Below are positions 9,230-18,919 of a stretch of DNA of 64,000 nt, one piece after another (within the stretch, counting starts at the first letter, position 1; each line of letters begins with the position of its first letter). This stretch comes from JBGQOG01 sp052113705 (lineage in GTDB: Bacteria; Pseudomonadota; Alphaproteobacteria; Rhodobacterales; Rhodobacteraceae). Both the position numbers and the translations under genes were made by a program. Location: contig NZ_JBGQOG010000001.1 of NCBI RefSeq assembly GCF_052113705.1, forward strand, positions 1-64,000. Reading direction: 5' to 3'. The notes beneath the pieces are model-generated. The model ran no database searches. It saw only the letters and a program-made list of their open reading frames with translations, and was not told the DNA's origin.

Positions 9230-11362
9230 TCAGCCCAGGGCCACCTGCTCAAACACCGCCACGCATTGCGCGGGCACCTCCACCTCGCCGCCCACCGCCG
9301 TGCAGGGATCGACCTCCAGGGTCGTGTCCAGCAACCAGCGCCAGCCGCGCCCGCGCTGGGGGGCGGGCAGGGTCACGGCGCAGCCATCGCCGCCGTTGAA
9401 CACCACAAAGACCACATCATCCGACATCGAATAGGTCGGCGTCGCCGAGGCCGCGCGGATCTCGACACACAGCGTGCGCCATGCCGGATCGTGCCAATCC
9501 TCAGAGCTTGGCGCCGCCCCATCGGGCCGCCGCCAGAAAAGATCGGGAATCCCGTCGGTGTCGCGCGGGCGCGAATGCAGGAACAGCCGCTGGCGCAGCA
9601 CCGGGTGATTGCGGCGCAGCTCGGCCAGACGGCCGACGAACTCGGCCAGCACCTGATCCGGCCGGTCCCAGTTCACCCAGCCGGTGGCATTGTCCTGCGC
9701 ATAGGCATTATTGTTGCCGCCCTGCGAATTGCCGATCTCATCCCCCGCCAACAGCATCGGCGTGCCCTGGCTGAGAAAGAGCGTGGCCAGCATGTTGCGT
9801 TTGCGCAAAGCCCGCGCCGCCCGGATCACCGGATTCTGCGTTGGCCCCTCGGCCCCCATCCCGTCGGAGAAATTCGGCTCATGCCCATCGCGGTTCTCTT
9901 CGCCATTCGCCCAGTTCTTCTTGGCGGAATAGCTGACCACATCCTCCAGCGTGAACCCGTCATGCGAGGCGAGGAAGTTCACCGTCGACGTCGCCGAACG
10001 CCCCGAATGGTCAAAGGTCTCGGCCGAGCCGAGGATCCGCCGCGCGAAATCGGCAGTGGCACCCGCGTCACCGCGCCAGAACTGCCGCACGCCGTCGCGG
10101 TAGCGGTCGTTCAGCTCCATGAACGGATGCGGCCAGGCGCCGAGCTGATAGCCCCCCGGGCCCAGATCCCAGGGCTCGGCCACCAGTTTGCGCTCGCGCA
10201 AAACCGGGTCCTGCCGGATCGCCGAAATGAAGCCGCCCTGCGTGTCAAACCCGTCAGGCCCCCGCGCCAGCGTCGTCGCCAGATCAAAGCGGAAACCGTC
10301 GACATGCATCTCTTCAACCCAATAGCGCAGGCTGTCCATCACCATCCGCAGCACTGCCGGATGCCGGGTGTTCAGCGTGTTGCCACAGCCGGTATCGTCG
10401 ATGTAATGCCGCTTGTCCTCGGCCAGCCGGTAATAGGAGCGGTTGTCGAGGCCGCGAAAACAGATCGTCGGCCCCAGCTCGCTGCCCTCGGCGGTGTGGT
10501 TATAGACCACGTCGAGGATCACCTCGATCCCCGCCGTGTGAAAGCGCCGCACCATGGTCTGGAATTCCCAGATCTCGCCCTGCGTCAGGAACCGCGGATC
10601 GGGGGCGAAAAACCCCACCGTCTGATAGCCCCAATAGTTCGACAGGCCCTTTTCCACCAAAAACCGCTCGGACAGATGCGCCTGCACCGGCATCAGCTGG
10701 ATCGTGGTCACCCCGATGCGGTTCAGGTGATCCAGCACCGGCGCTGAGGCCAGCCCGAGGAAACTGCCGCGCCGCCGTCGGTCCACATGCGGATGCTGCG
10801 CCGTCATCCCCTTCACATGCGCCTCATAATGCACCGAGCGCGAACGGCGGTGCCGGGGGCTGGTGTCATTGCCCCAGGCAAAGGCCGGATCGGTGACCAC
10901 GCATTTCGGCATGGCAAAGGCACTGTCGCGCGGATCAAAGCTCAGATCCGCCCGCGCCGCACCGGAGCGATAGCCGAGCAGCGCATCCGACCAGCGGAAT
11001 TTGCCCGCAAGGTTCTTGGCATAGGGATCAAGAAGCAGCTTGTTGGGGTTGAACCGCAACCCCTCCTCCGGCGCATAGGCCCCATGCGCGCGAAAGCCGT
11101 AGAGCGTGCCCGGCAACAGCCCCGCCACATAGACGTGCCAGATGTCACCATCACGCTCTCGCAGCGGTATCCGCGCAATCTCGCGCCGCCCGTCCTCGGT
11201 AAACAGGCAGAGTTCGATCAGCTTGGCCTCGGAGGAGAAGACCGCGAAATTGACGCCTTCGCCATCCCAGGTGGCGCCCAGCGGATCGGGACGCCCTGCC
11301 GAGAGGCCGTGATGCGAGAGTTTGGCCGGGACCTGAGGCAGGCCCGACAGGCGGGAATTCAT
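9230..11362 (-). CDS. glgX: Glycogen debranching enzyme GlgX
   Basis: 710 residues, full length for the GH13 isoamylase-type debranching enzyme. An N-terminal CBM48-like domain (about 20-130) precedes the catalytic barrel. The three catalytic acids are visible: nucleophile D360 in DGFRFD, acid/base E396 in VAEPWD and D468 in SHDG. It hydrolyses alpha-1,6 links in limit dextrins left by phosphorylase. Its start overlaps the glgA stop by four bases, the last gene of the glg operon. Confidence 0.94.
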   Translation of the reverse strand: MNSRLSGLPQVPAKLSHHGLSAGRPDPLGATWDGEGVNFAVFSSEAKLIELCLFTEDGRREIARIPLRERDGDIWHVYVAGLLPGTLYGFRAHGAYAPEEGLRFNPNKLLLDPYAKNLAGKFRWSDALLGYRSGAARADLSFDPRDSAFAMPKCVVTDPAFAWGNDTSPRHRRSRSVHYEAHVKGMTAQHPHVDRRRRGSFLGLASAPVLDHLNRIGVTTIQLMPVQAHLSERFLVEKGLSNYWGYQTVGFFAPDPRFLTQGEIWEFQTMVRRFHTAGIEVILDVVYNHTAEGSELGPTICFRGLDNRSYYRLAEDKRHYIDDTGCGNTLNTRHPAVLRMVMDSLRYWVEEMHVDGFRFDLATTLARGPDGFDTQGGFISAIRQDPVLRERKLVAEPWDLGPGGYQLGAWPHPFMELNDRYRDGVRQFWRGDAGATADFARRILGSAETFDHSGRSATSTVNFLASHDGFTLEDVVSYSAKKNWANGEENRDGHEPNFSDGMGAEGPTQNPVIRAARALRKRNMLATLFLSQGTPMLLAGDEIGNSQGGNNNAYAQDNATGWVNWDRPDQVLAEFVGRLAELRRNHPVLRQRLFLHSRPRDTDGIPDLFWRRPDGAAPSSEDWHDPAWRTLCVEIRAASATPTYSMSDDVVFVVFNGGDGCAVTLPAPQRGRGWRWLLDTTLEVDPCTAVGGEVEVPAQCVAVFEQVALG

Positions 11363-12804
11363 GCGCGCATTCCGTGATAAAGATCGGCATAGGCGGCGGC
11401 GGATCGGCTCCAGCCGAAATCGGCGCGCATCCCCGCTTTGCGGATCTGGGTGAAAGTCTCGGGCTGGGCGTATAAAGCAAGAAGCTGGCTGAACGCCATA
11501 TGCAGTGCCAAAGGATCTGTGCGGTGCATGACGATCCCGGTGGCGACGCCTGCGGCCAATGCGGCCGGATTGGCGGCGATCACCGTATCGGCCAGCCCCC
11601 CCGTCGCCGTCACCACCGGCACCGCACCATAGCGCAGGCCATAGAGCTGCGTCAGCCCGCAGGGTTCAAACCGCGAGGGGATCACCACCGCATCGCCGCC
11701 CGCGAACATCAGATGCGACAGCGTCTCATTATAGCCGATGCGCAGGCCGATGCGGCCCGGATGCGCGGTGGCAAGGCCCGCCAGCGCCTCCTCCAGATCG
11801 CGGTCGCCCGAGCCGAGCACCGCCACCATGCCGCCGCCCGCCACAAAGGCCGGGAGCACCTCGGGCAGCAGGTCGAGGCCCTTTTGCCGGGTCAGGCGGC
11901 TGACCACGATGGCCAAGGGGCCGCCGGTTTCCTTCAGCCCGAATTCCTTCAGCAAGGCCTTGCGGTTGCCCTTGCGCGGCGCCAGCGTGCGCAGCGAATA
12001 ATTGCGCACCTCCGGGTCGGTCTCGGGGTTCCAGACCGCCTCGTCGATGCCGTTCAGAATGCCCCGCACGCCGCCCGGGCGCGCATTGATCACCCCATGC
12101 AGCCCCATGCCGAACTCTTCGCGCTGCAATTCAACCGCATAGGTCGGCGACACCGTGGTCACCTGATCAGCATGGATGATCCCCGCCTTCAGCGTTGAGA
12201 TCTGCCCCCAATATTCAAGGTCGCCCGAGGTGAAATCGGCGGGGTCGAGCCGCAGGGCCGCCAGCTTTTCATAGGGCGCCAGCCCCTGAAAGGCGATGTT
12301 GTGGATGGTCAGCACGCTCGGACAGGCAACCCCCTGACGGCGCAGATAAAGCGGGGTCAGCGCCGCCTGCCAGTCATGGCCATGCATCACCCCGGGCGTC
12401 CAGCCATCGGTCAGCCCGTCGCGACAGACCGCCATCGCGGCCCAACTTAGCGCCGCGAAACGCTCCGGGTTGTCGGGGTAATCCTTGCCGTCCGGGCCGA
12501 GATAGGGCCCGCCCGTGCGGCCATAAAGATGCGGCGCATCGAGGAGCAGAAAGTCGACGCCCCCCGCCTGCCCTGCCAAAAGCCGCGCCGGACCGCCAAA
12601 GAGATCGGGCGCCGCCCAGACCACTTTTGAAGGACCGATCTTGGCCGCAAGGCCGGGATAGGCGGGCAGCATCACCCGCATCTCGACCCCAAAGGGCGCG
12701 AGCGCCAGCGGCAAGGCCCCCGCCACATCGGCAAGGCCCCCGGATTTGATCAAGGGCACCGCTTCCGAGGTGACGGAAAGAACCCTGAGTTTGCCTTCGG
12801 CCAT
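11359..12804 (-). CDS. glgA: Glycogen synthase (ADP-glucose)
   Basis: 481 residues of the GT5 glycogen synthase family. The ADP-glucose binding motif KSGGL is at K20-L24 and the C-terminal nucleotide-sugar site is PSRFEPCGLTQLYGLRYG. It extends alpha-1,4 glucan chains from ADP-glucose made by GlgC. It sits 21 bases after glgC and overlaps glgX by four bases. Confidence 0.95.
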   Translation of the reverse strand: MAEGKLRVLSVTSEAVPLIKSGGLADVAGALPLALAPFGVEMRVMLPAYPGLAAKIGPSKVVWAAPDLFGGPARLLAGQAGGVDFLLLDAPHLYGRTGGPYLGPDGKDYPDNPERFAALSWAAMAVCRDGLTDGWTPGVMHGHDWQAALTPLYLRRQGVACPSVLTIHNIAFQGLAPYEKLAALRLDPADFTSGDLEYWGQISTLKAGIIHADQVTTVSPTYAVELQREEFGMGLHGVINARPGGVRGILNGIDEAVWNPETDPEVRNYSLRTLAPRKGNRKALLKEFGLKETGGPLAIVVSRLTRQKGLDLLPEVLPAFVAGGGMVAVLGSGDRDLEEALAGLATAHPGRIGLRIGYNETLSHLMFAGGDAVVIPSRFEPCGLTQLYGLRYGAVPVVTATGGLADTVIAANPAALAAGVATGIVMHRTDPLALHMAFSQLLALYAQPETFTQIRKAGMRADFGWSRSAAAYADLYHGMRA

Positions 12805-12825
12805 CCGGCCCCCCTGCTGTTGGGT

Positions 12826-14097
12826 CTAGTCGAGTGTGGCCGCGCGCCGGTCGAGCATCGGCTGGGTGATCAGCGTCACGCCATTGTCGCTGACCCGGAA
12901 CCACTTGCGATCTTCCTCCGGGTCAAAGCCGACGACAAGCCCCGCCGGAACAATCACCCCGCGATCCAGCACCACCCGGCTCAGACGTGCTGAACGATTG
13001 ACCACCGAACGGGGCAGCGCCACAACCTGATGCAATTCCGCAAAGGAATGCGTCATCACCCCGGTGAACAAGAGCGACTCGCGGATCTCGGTCCCCGAAA
13101 TGATGCAGCCCCCCGCCACCATCGAGGAGATTGCCAGACCGCGCCGCCCCTCTTCGTCATGGATGAATTTCGCGGGCGGCGTGATCTCGCCATAGGTCCA
13201 GATCGGCCAGCTGTTGTCGTAGATGTCCAGCTCTGGCGTGAAATCGGTCAGCGCGATATTGGCGGCATGGAAGCTGTCGATCGTGCCCACATCGCGCCAA
13301 TAGGGTTTCTCGAATTCGGTGGCGGTGATGCAGCTTTCGTCAAACAGATGCGCCATCGCTTTGCCGTTTTTCACGATATCGGGGATGATATCAAAGCCGA
13401 AATCATGGCTGGAATTCGGATCTTCCGCGTCTTTCAGCAAGAGATCGCGCAGGAAATCCCAGCGGAAAACATAGATCCCCATCGAGGCCAGCGCCATCTC
13501 GGGGTTGCCCGGCATCCCCGGCGGATCGGCGGGTTTCTCAAGGAAGGCGGTGATGTTCTTCTTGTCATCCACCGCCATCACCCCAAAGGCCGAAGCCTCG
13601 GCGCGCGGCACGGTCAGACAGCCGATGGTGACATCCGCCCCCGTCTCGGCATGCTGGCGCAGCATCACCTCATAATCCATCTTGTAGATATGATCCCCGG
13701 CCAGGATCAGCACATATTCAATGCCATAGCTGTCGACGATGTCGATGTTCTGCGTCACCGCATCGGCGGTGCCGAGGTACCATTTGTTTTCCGCCACCCG
13801 CTGGCTGGCGGGCAGAATATCGAGATATTCGTTGCGCTCGGCGCGAAAGAACGACCAGCCGCGCTGCAAATGCCGGATCAGCGAATGCGCCTTGTACTGG
13901 GTGGCCACCGCCATTTTGCGAATGCCGGAGTTATAGGCGTTGGAGAGCGCGAAATCGATGATCCGCGCCTTGCCGCCGAAATAAACCGCCGGTTTCGCGC
14001 GCGAATCCGTCAGCTCGTTCAACCGGCTGCCCCGCCCCCCGGCCAGCACAAAGGCCATCGAGCGGCGCGCGACGCGCAGACTTTCAGTAGGTTTCAT
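12826..14097 (-). CDS. glgC: Glucose-1-phosphate adenylyltransferase
   Basis: 423 residues from the ATG at 14097, which has GGGAGG upstream; an upstream in-frame ATG at 14127 is less likely. The nucleotide-binding signature LAGGRGSRL near residue 19 is followed by RAKPAVYFGGK, and ALSNAYNSGI and RGWSFF are typical of bacterial ADP-glucose pyrophosphorylase. A left-handed beta-helix C-terminus follows. This is the committed, normally allosterically controlled step of glycogen synthesis. Confidence 0.95.
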   Translation of the reverse strand: MKPTESLRVARRSMAFVLAGGRGSRLNELTDSRAKPAVYFGGKARIIDFALSNAYNSGIRKMAVATQYKAHSLIRHLQRGWSFFRAERNEYLDILPASQRVAENKWYLGTADAVTQNIDIVDSYGIEYVLILAGDHIYKMDYEVMLRQHAETGADVTIGCLTVPRAEASAFGVMAVDDKKNITAFLEKPADPPGMPGNPEMALASMGIYVFRWDFLRDLLLKDAEDPNSSHDFGFDIIPDIVKNGKAMAHLFDESCITATEFEKPYWRDVGTIDSFHAANIALTDFTPELDIYDNSWPIWTYGEITPPAKFIHDEEGRRGLAISSMVAGGCIISGTEIRESLLFTGVMTHSFAELHQVVALPRSVVNRSARLSRVVLDRGVIVPAGLVVGFDPEEDRKWFRVSDNGVTLITQPMLDRRAATLD

Positions 14098-14149
14098 TCT
14101 TGGCCCTCCCAGACACGCCGATCCCATTCACTCATTCTGTCGCCTCCCC

Positions 14150-16327
14150 TCAGCCCTTGCGCAAAAACACGGTGGACAAAGGTGGTAGCGTTATCATGGC
14201 CGAAAACGGATGGCCGTTCCAAGCGATGTTTTCCGCCTCAACCCCGCCCATATTGCCGCGGTTCCCGCCGCCATAAATACCGGCATCGGTGTTCAGCACC
14301 TCATCCCAGCGCCCGCCCTCGGGCAGGCCGATGCGGTAGCCGGTGCGCTCCACCGGGGTGAAATTGCTCAGGACCGCCACCGGCGCCTCGCCCGCATCGC
14401 CCTTGCGCAGCATGCCCAGCACCGATTGCGCCGCATCATCGAGCACGATCCAGCCGAAGCCCTCGGCCCTCGTGTCATGCCGGTAGAGCGCGGGCGTGCC
14501 ACGATAAAGCGTGTTCAGATCGCGGATCAGGCGCTGCATCCCCGCATGGGCGGGATCGTCCAAGAGGTGCCAATCGAGACTGATGTCATGGTTCCACTCG
14601 CGCGATTGCGCAAATTCGCAGCCCATGAACAGCAGTTTCTTGCCCGGATGCCCCCACATAAAGCCGTAGTAGGCGCGCAGATTGGCGAATTGCTCAGGCC
14701 CCTGCCCCGGCATCTTGCCCAGCATGCTGCCCTTGCCATGCACCACCTCGTCATGGCTGATCGGCAGGATGAAATTCTCGGAAAAGGCATAGTTCAGCCC
14801 GAAGGTCAGCTGATGGTGGTGATAGCTGCGGTGAATGGGCTCCTGCCGGATATATTCCAGCGTGTCGTTCATCCAGCCCATGTTCCATTTGTAACCAAAG
14901 CCCAGCCCCCCCTCATGCACAGGGCGTGAGACGCCGGGAAAGCTGGTGCTTTCTTCGGCCACGGTCATTGCGCCGGGGGCGGCCGCATAGGCCAGCACGT
15001 TCATTTCGCGCAGGAAAGCAATCGCCTCCAGATTCTCGCGCCCGCCATGGACGTTGGGCACCCATTCCCCCTCGGGGCGGGAATAATCGCGGTAGAGCAT
15101 CGAGGCCACGGCATCTACCCGGATCCCGTCCACCCCATATTGTTGCAGCCAATAGAGGGCGTTGGCGGTGAGGTAATTCTTCACCTCGCGGCGGCCGTAA
15201 TCATAGATCAGCGTGTTCCAGTCGCGGTGGAACCCTTCGCGCGGATCGGCATATTGATAGAGCGGCGTGCCGTCGAACCAGCCCAGCCCATGCGCATCGG
15301 TGGGGAAATGCCCCGGCACCCAATCGAGCAGCACCCCCAGCCCCGCATCCTGCGCGGCAGCGACAAAGGCCGAGAACTCGGCCGCCGTGCCATGCCGCAC
15401 GGTGGGGGCGAACATGCCCACCGGCTGATAGCCCCAGCTGCCGTCATAGGGAAATTCCGAGATCGGCATCAGCTCAAGATGGGTAAAGCCCATTCCCTTG
15501 GCATAGCCCACCAGCTCGCGCGCGAGCTCGTCATAGCTCAGCCGCCGCCCGCCCTCCTCGACCTTGCGCCGCCAGGAGCCCAGATGCACCTCATAGATCG
15601 CGATCGGCGCTTCGGGCGATTGCCAGGCGGCCCGTGCCGCGCGCCGCGCCGGATCGGGGGCGGCGGGCAGGTCACGCACCACCGAGGCGGTGAGCGGCGC
15701 ATGTTCGGCGCCAAAACCCACCGGATCGGCCTTTTGCGGCAATTGCGCGCCATCGTGACCCAGAAGGTCATATTTATAAAGCGCGCCCGGCATGACATCG
15801 GGCAGGAACAGCTCCCAGACCCCGGTCACCCCGCGTTTGCGCATCGGATGCCGCGCCGGGTTCCAGAAGTTGAAATCCCCCACCACCGAGACCCGAGCCG
15901 CATTCGGCGCCCAGACGGCAAAGACCGTGCCCGCCACCCCCTGATGCGTGACCGGATGCGCGCCCAGGCGCTCCCACAGCCGCTGATGTGCGCCCTCCGA
16001 GATCAGATGCTCATCCATCTCGCCCAGCACGGGGTCAAAGCGGTAAGGGTCCTCAAACACCCATTCGGCGCCGCCCCCCAAGGCGCGCAGCCTGTACTCC
16101 GCCGCGACCTCCGGCCCCGGCACATCGCCCGCAAAGAGGCCCGCGCCCAAAGGCGACAGCTCCACCGCCGTTTCGGGGTCACAGAGCATCCAGAGCCGCT
16201 CGGCCCCCGGCTGAAACACCCGCAACTGCCAGCCCGAGGCCACCGGATGCCGCCCCAGCACCGCAAAGGGCTCTCCGTGCCGCCCCGTGCGGATCGCCTG
16301 CGCCGTGGCGCTGTCGATCAAAGTCAT
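14150..16327 (-). CDS. glgB: 1,4-alpha-glucan branching enzyme
   Basis: 725 residues: N-terminal CBM48 repeats (about 20-240), the GH13 barrel and a C-terminal beta domain. Catalytic residues are D405 in DGIRVD, E458 in VAEES and D526 in ISHDE. It transfers chain segments to alpha-1,6 positions. It lies between glgP and glgC in the operon; the start at 16327 has a G-rich ribosome binding site. Confidence 0.95.
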   Translation of the reverse strand: MTLIDSATAQAIRTGRHGEPFAVLGRHPVASGWQLRVFQPGAERLWMLCDPETAVELSPLGAGLFAGDVPGPEVAAEYRLRALGGGAEWVFEDPYRFDPVLGEMDEHLISEGAHQRLWERLGAHPVTHQGVAGTVFAVWAPNAARVSVVGDFNFWNPARHPMRKRGVTGVWELFLPDVMPGALYKYDLLGHDGAQLPQKADPVGFGAEHAPLTASVVRDLPAAPDPARRAARAAWQSPEAPIAIYEVHLGSWRRKVEEGGRRLSYDELARELVGYAKGMGFTHLELMPISEFPYDGSWGYQPVGMFAPTVRHGTAAEFSAFVAAAQDAGLGVLLDWVPGHFPTDAHGLGWFDGTPLYQYADPREGFHRDWNTLIYDYGRREVKNYLTANALYWLQQYGVDGIRVDAVASMLYRDYSRPEGEWVPNVHGGRENLEAIAFLREMNVLAYAAAPGAMTVAEESTSFPGVSRPVHEGGLGFGYKWNMGWMNDTLEYIRQEPIHRSYHHHQLTFGLNYAFSENFILPISHDEVVHGKGSMLGKMPGQGPEQFANLRAYYGFMWGHPGKKLLFMGCEFAQSREWNHDISLDWHLLDDPAHAGMQRLIRDLNTLYRGTPALYRHDTRAEGFGWIVLDDAAQSVLGMLRKGDAGEAPVAVLSNFTPVERTGYRIGLPEGGRWDEVLNTDAGIYGGGNRGNMGGVEAENIAWNGHPFSAMITLPPLSTVFLRKG

Positions 16328-16365
16328 CCGTTTCCCCCGCCTCTCGGTGCCGGACCGCCCCCCCT

Positions 16366-18792
16366 TCAGATCAAAGGGGTGACGTTCCAGATATCTTCCA
16401 TGTAGCCCCGGATCGTCCGGTCGGAGGAGAAGAATCCCAGCCGCGCGATGTTCAGCGCCGCTTTCTTCCGCCAGAGCAGGGGCTTGGCATAGAGACTATC
16501 CACCTCGCGCTGCTGCGCATAGTAGCTTTCGAAGTCTGAGGCGCAGGCATAGGGGTCGTGGTTCCAGATCATGTCCAGAATGCCGCTGTGCCGCCCCGGA
16601 TCGGTGGGCGAAAAGCGGTTTTCGGCGATCAGCTGCAAGACTTCCTGCAGGCGCGGCGAGGCCTCGATCGCGCTTCGGGCATGGCCGGGGGTGGCCAGAC
16701 AGGCGCGCGCCTCGGGCGTGGTCATCCCGAACAGAAAGAAATTCTCAGGCCCCACCTTCTCGCGCATCTCCACATTGGCGCCGTCGAGCGTGCCGATGGT
16801 CAGCGCACCATTCAGCCCGAATTTCATATTGCCGGTGCCCGAAGCCTCGGTGCCCGCCGTCGAAATCTGCTCGGAGAGATCAGCGGCGGGGATCAGCACT
16901 TCCGCCATCGAGACGTTGTAATTCGCGGGATAGATGATCTGCAGCATGTCGCGGGTTTTCGGGTCGCGATTGACCACATCGGCCACATCATGGATCAGCC
17001 GGATGATGGATTTCGCCATGTGATATCCCGGCGCCGCCTTGCCGCCAAAGATCTTGACCCGGGGCACGGCACCCGAGGCCCGCCCCTCGCGCAGATCCTG
17101 CCAGAGCGCGATGGCCTCCAGCAGATTGAGGAATTGCCGTTTGTATTCATGGATGCGCTTCACCTGCACATCCACCAGCGCCTCGGGGTTCAGCACCACG
17201 CCCTGCGGTGCGAGGAGCGCGCCCATCCGCGCCTTGGCCTGCGCCTTCACCTGCCCCAGATGATCCAGAAAGCCCGCATCCTCCACCCGCGCTTCCAGCC
17301 CGGAGAGACGGTCGAGATCGGTCTGCCAGCCCTCGCCCAACTCATCCGTCAGGAGGCGGGCCAGCGGCGGATTGGCCAGCGCAATCCAACGGCGCGGCGT
17401 CACACCATTGGTTTCATTCAGAATACGCCCCGGATGCAGCGCCTCCATATCGGCAAAGACCGTGGAGCGGACGAGATCGCTGTGCAGGGCCGAGACGCCA
17501 TTGACCTTATGCGCCGAGATAAAGGCCAGATTGCCCATCCGGACCGTGTCAAAGGCCACGATCTTGGTGGAAACCGGGCGTTTGGGGTGCTGCTTTTCGT
17601 GCCAGCTGTCGATCTGCTCGATGATCTGCATGTGGCGCGGCAGCACAGTGCCCATGGTCCAGGTCGACCAGGCCTCCAGCGCCTCGGGCATCAGCGTGTG
17701 GTTGGTGTAGCCCAGCGTGGCCGTGGTGATCCGCATCGCCTGATCAAAGCCCATGCCGGTGCCATCGGTCAGCACCCGCACCAGCTCTGGTGCCACAATC
17801 GCCGGATGCGTGTCGTTCATCTGGATGGCAAAGCTTTTGTGCAGCGTCTCCAGCCGCCCCCCCGCCGCGTAATGCCGCGCAAGGATGTCCTGCACCGCCG
17901 CCGCACAGAGGAAATATTCCTGCTTCAGCCGCAACTCCTTGCCCGCCTGCGTCTCATCATCGGGGTAGAGCACGCGGCAAAGTTTGCGGGCGTTCAGCTC
18001 CGCCTCGGAGGCGCCCAGATGATCGCCGCGCGAAAACTGCGGCAGATCAAAGGGCTGCGGTGCCCGCGCCTGCCAGAGCCGCAACGGGTTCACCCATTTG
18101 CCGCCATAGCCCACGACCGGCAGGTCATGCGCCTCGGCCGAGACCTGCTCGCCCGGTTCCCAATAGGGCGCGCCGTTGCGAAAGCCGACATGGCCGCCAA
18201 AACCCACCAGATACGAAGCCGAGGGACGTTCCACCAGCCAGGGCGAGGGGGTTTTCAGCCAGTCATCCGGGCTTTCCACCTGCTGGCCGCCGGCAAACCC
18301 CTGCCGGAACAGCCCATATTCATAGCGCAGCCCATAGCCGGTGGCGGCAACCCCCAGTGTCGACAGGCTGTCGAGAAAACAGGCCGCCAGCCGCCCGAGG
18401 CCACCATTGCCCAGCGCCGGGTCCGGCTCTTCGCCGATCACCGCCGCCAAGGGCACGCCCAGCCGGTCGAGCGCCAGCCCCAGCGTGTCATAAAGCCCGA
18501 GGTTCAGCGCGCAATCGCCCAAAATCCGCCCGACCAGAAACTCCATCGAGAGATAGGCGACCCGGCGCTTGCCCAAAGCCTGCGCCTCGGCCGCGAGCCA
18601 GGGCACCATCACCTTGCGCCGCAGCGCGATGGCGGTGGCGCGCTGCCAGGCCGCCGCATCCGCCGCCGCAGGCTCGATCCCCAGATCCGCCCGCAGCGCG
18701 GCCTCAATCGCCTCTGCCAGGGCCACAACCCCGACCGCCTCATCCTGCCCGCCAGCCTGAAGTTTCATCACCCATGCCCAGTTTTTCTGCAT
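16366..18792 (-). CDS. glgP: Glycogen phosphorylase
   Basis: GT35 phosphorylase. The N-terminal YLSMEFLVGRILGDCALNLG block and the C-terminal PLP site GTGNMKFGLNGALTIGTLDG, with the lysine that binds pyridoxal phosphate, are intact. It releases glucose-1-phosphate from glycogen and is the first gene of glgP-glgB-glgC-glgA-glgX. The start is uncertain: the ATG at 18792 has GGAGG very close, the ATG at 18768 gives the most usual length (800 residues) and the frame also opens at 18858 (830 residues). Confidence 0.93.
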   Translation of the reverse strand: MQKNWAWVMKLQAGGQDEAVGVVALAEAIEAALRADLGIEPAAADAAAWQRATAIALRRKVMVPWLAAEAQALGKRRVAYLSMEFLVGRILGDCALNLGLYDTLGLALDRLGVPLAAVIGEEPDPALGNGGLGRLAACFLDSLSTLGVAATGYGLRYEYGLFRQGFAGGQQVESPDDWLKTPSPWLVERPSASYLVGFGGHVGFRNGAPYWEPGEQVSAEAHDLPVVGYGGKWVNPLRLWQARAPQPFDLPQFSRGDHLGASEAELNARKLCRVLYPDDETQAGKELRLKQEYFLCAAAVQDILARHYAAGGRLETLHKSFAIQMNDTHPAIVAPELVRVLTDGTGMGFDQAMRITTATLGYTNHTLMPEALEAWSTWTMGTVLPRHMQIIEQIDSWHEKQHPKRPVSTKIVAFDTVRMGNLAFISAHKVNGVSALHSDLVRSTVFADMEALHPGRILNETNGVTPRRWIALANPPLARLLTDELGEGWQTDLDRLSGLEARVEDAGFLDHLGQVKAQAKARMGALLAPQGVVLNPEALVDVQVKRIHEYKRQFLNLLEAIALWQDLREGRASGAVPRVKIFGGKAAPGYHMAKSIIRLIHDVADVVNRDPKTRDMLQIIYPANYNVSMAEVLIPAADLSEQISTAGTEASGTGNMKFGLNGALTIGTLDGANVEMREKVGPENFFLFGMTTPEARACLATPGHARSAIEASPRLQEVLQLIAENRFSPTDPGRHSGILDMIWNHDPYACASDFESYYAQQREVDSLYAKPLLWRKKAALNIARLGFFSSDRTIRGYMEDIWNVTPLI

Positions 18793-18919
18793 CTCCTCCG
18801 GTTTTTTCACAGAACTGACAGCGCTACCAGTTTTCCTTGCGGTTGCGGCGCCCAGCATACTACCGTTTGCTTAGAAATGAGGCATCGCAAGGCGTTGCCC
18901 ACAGCTGAGGAGCATCCTG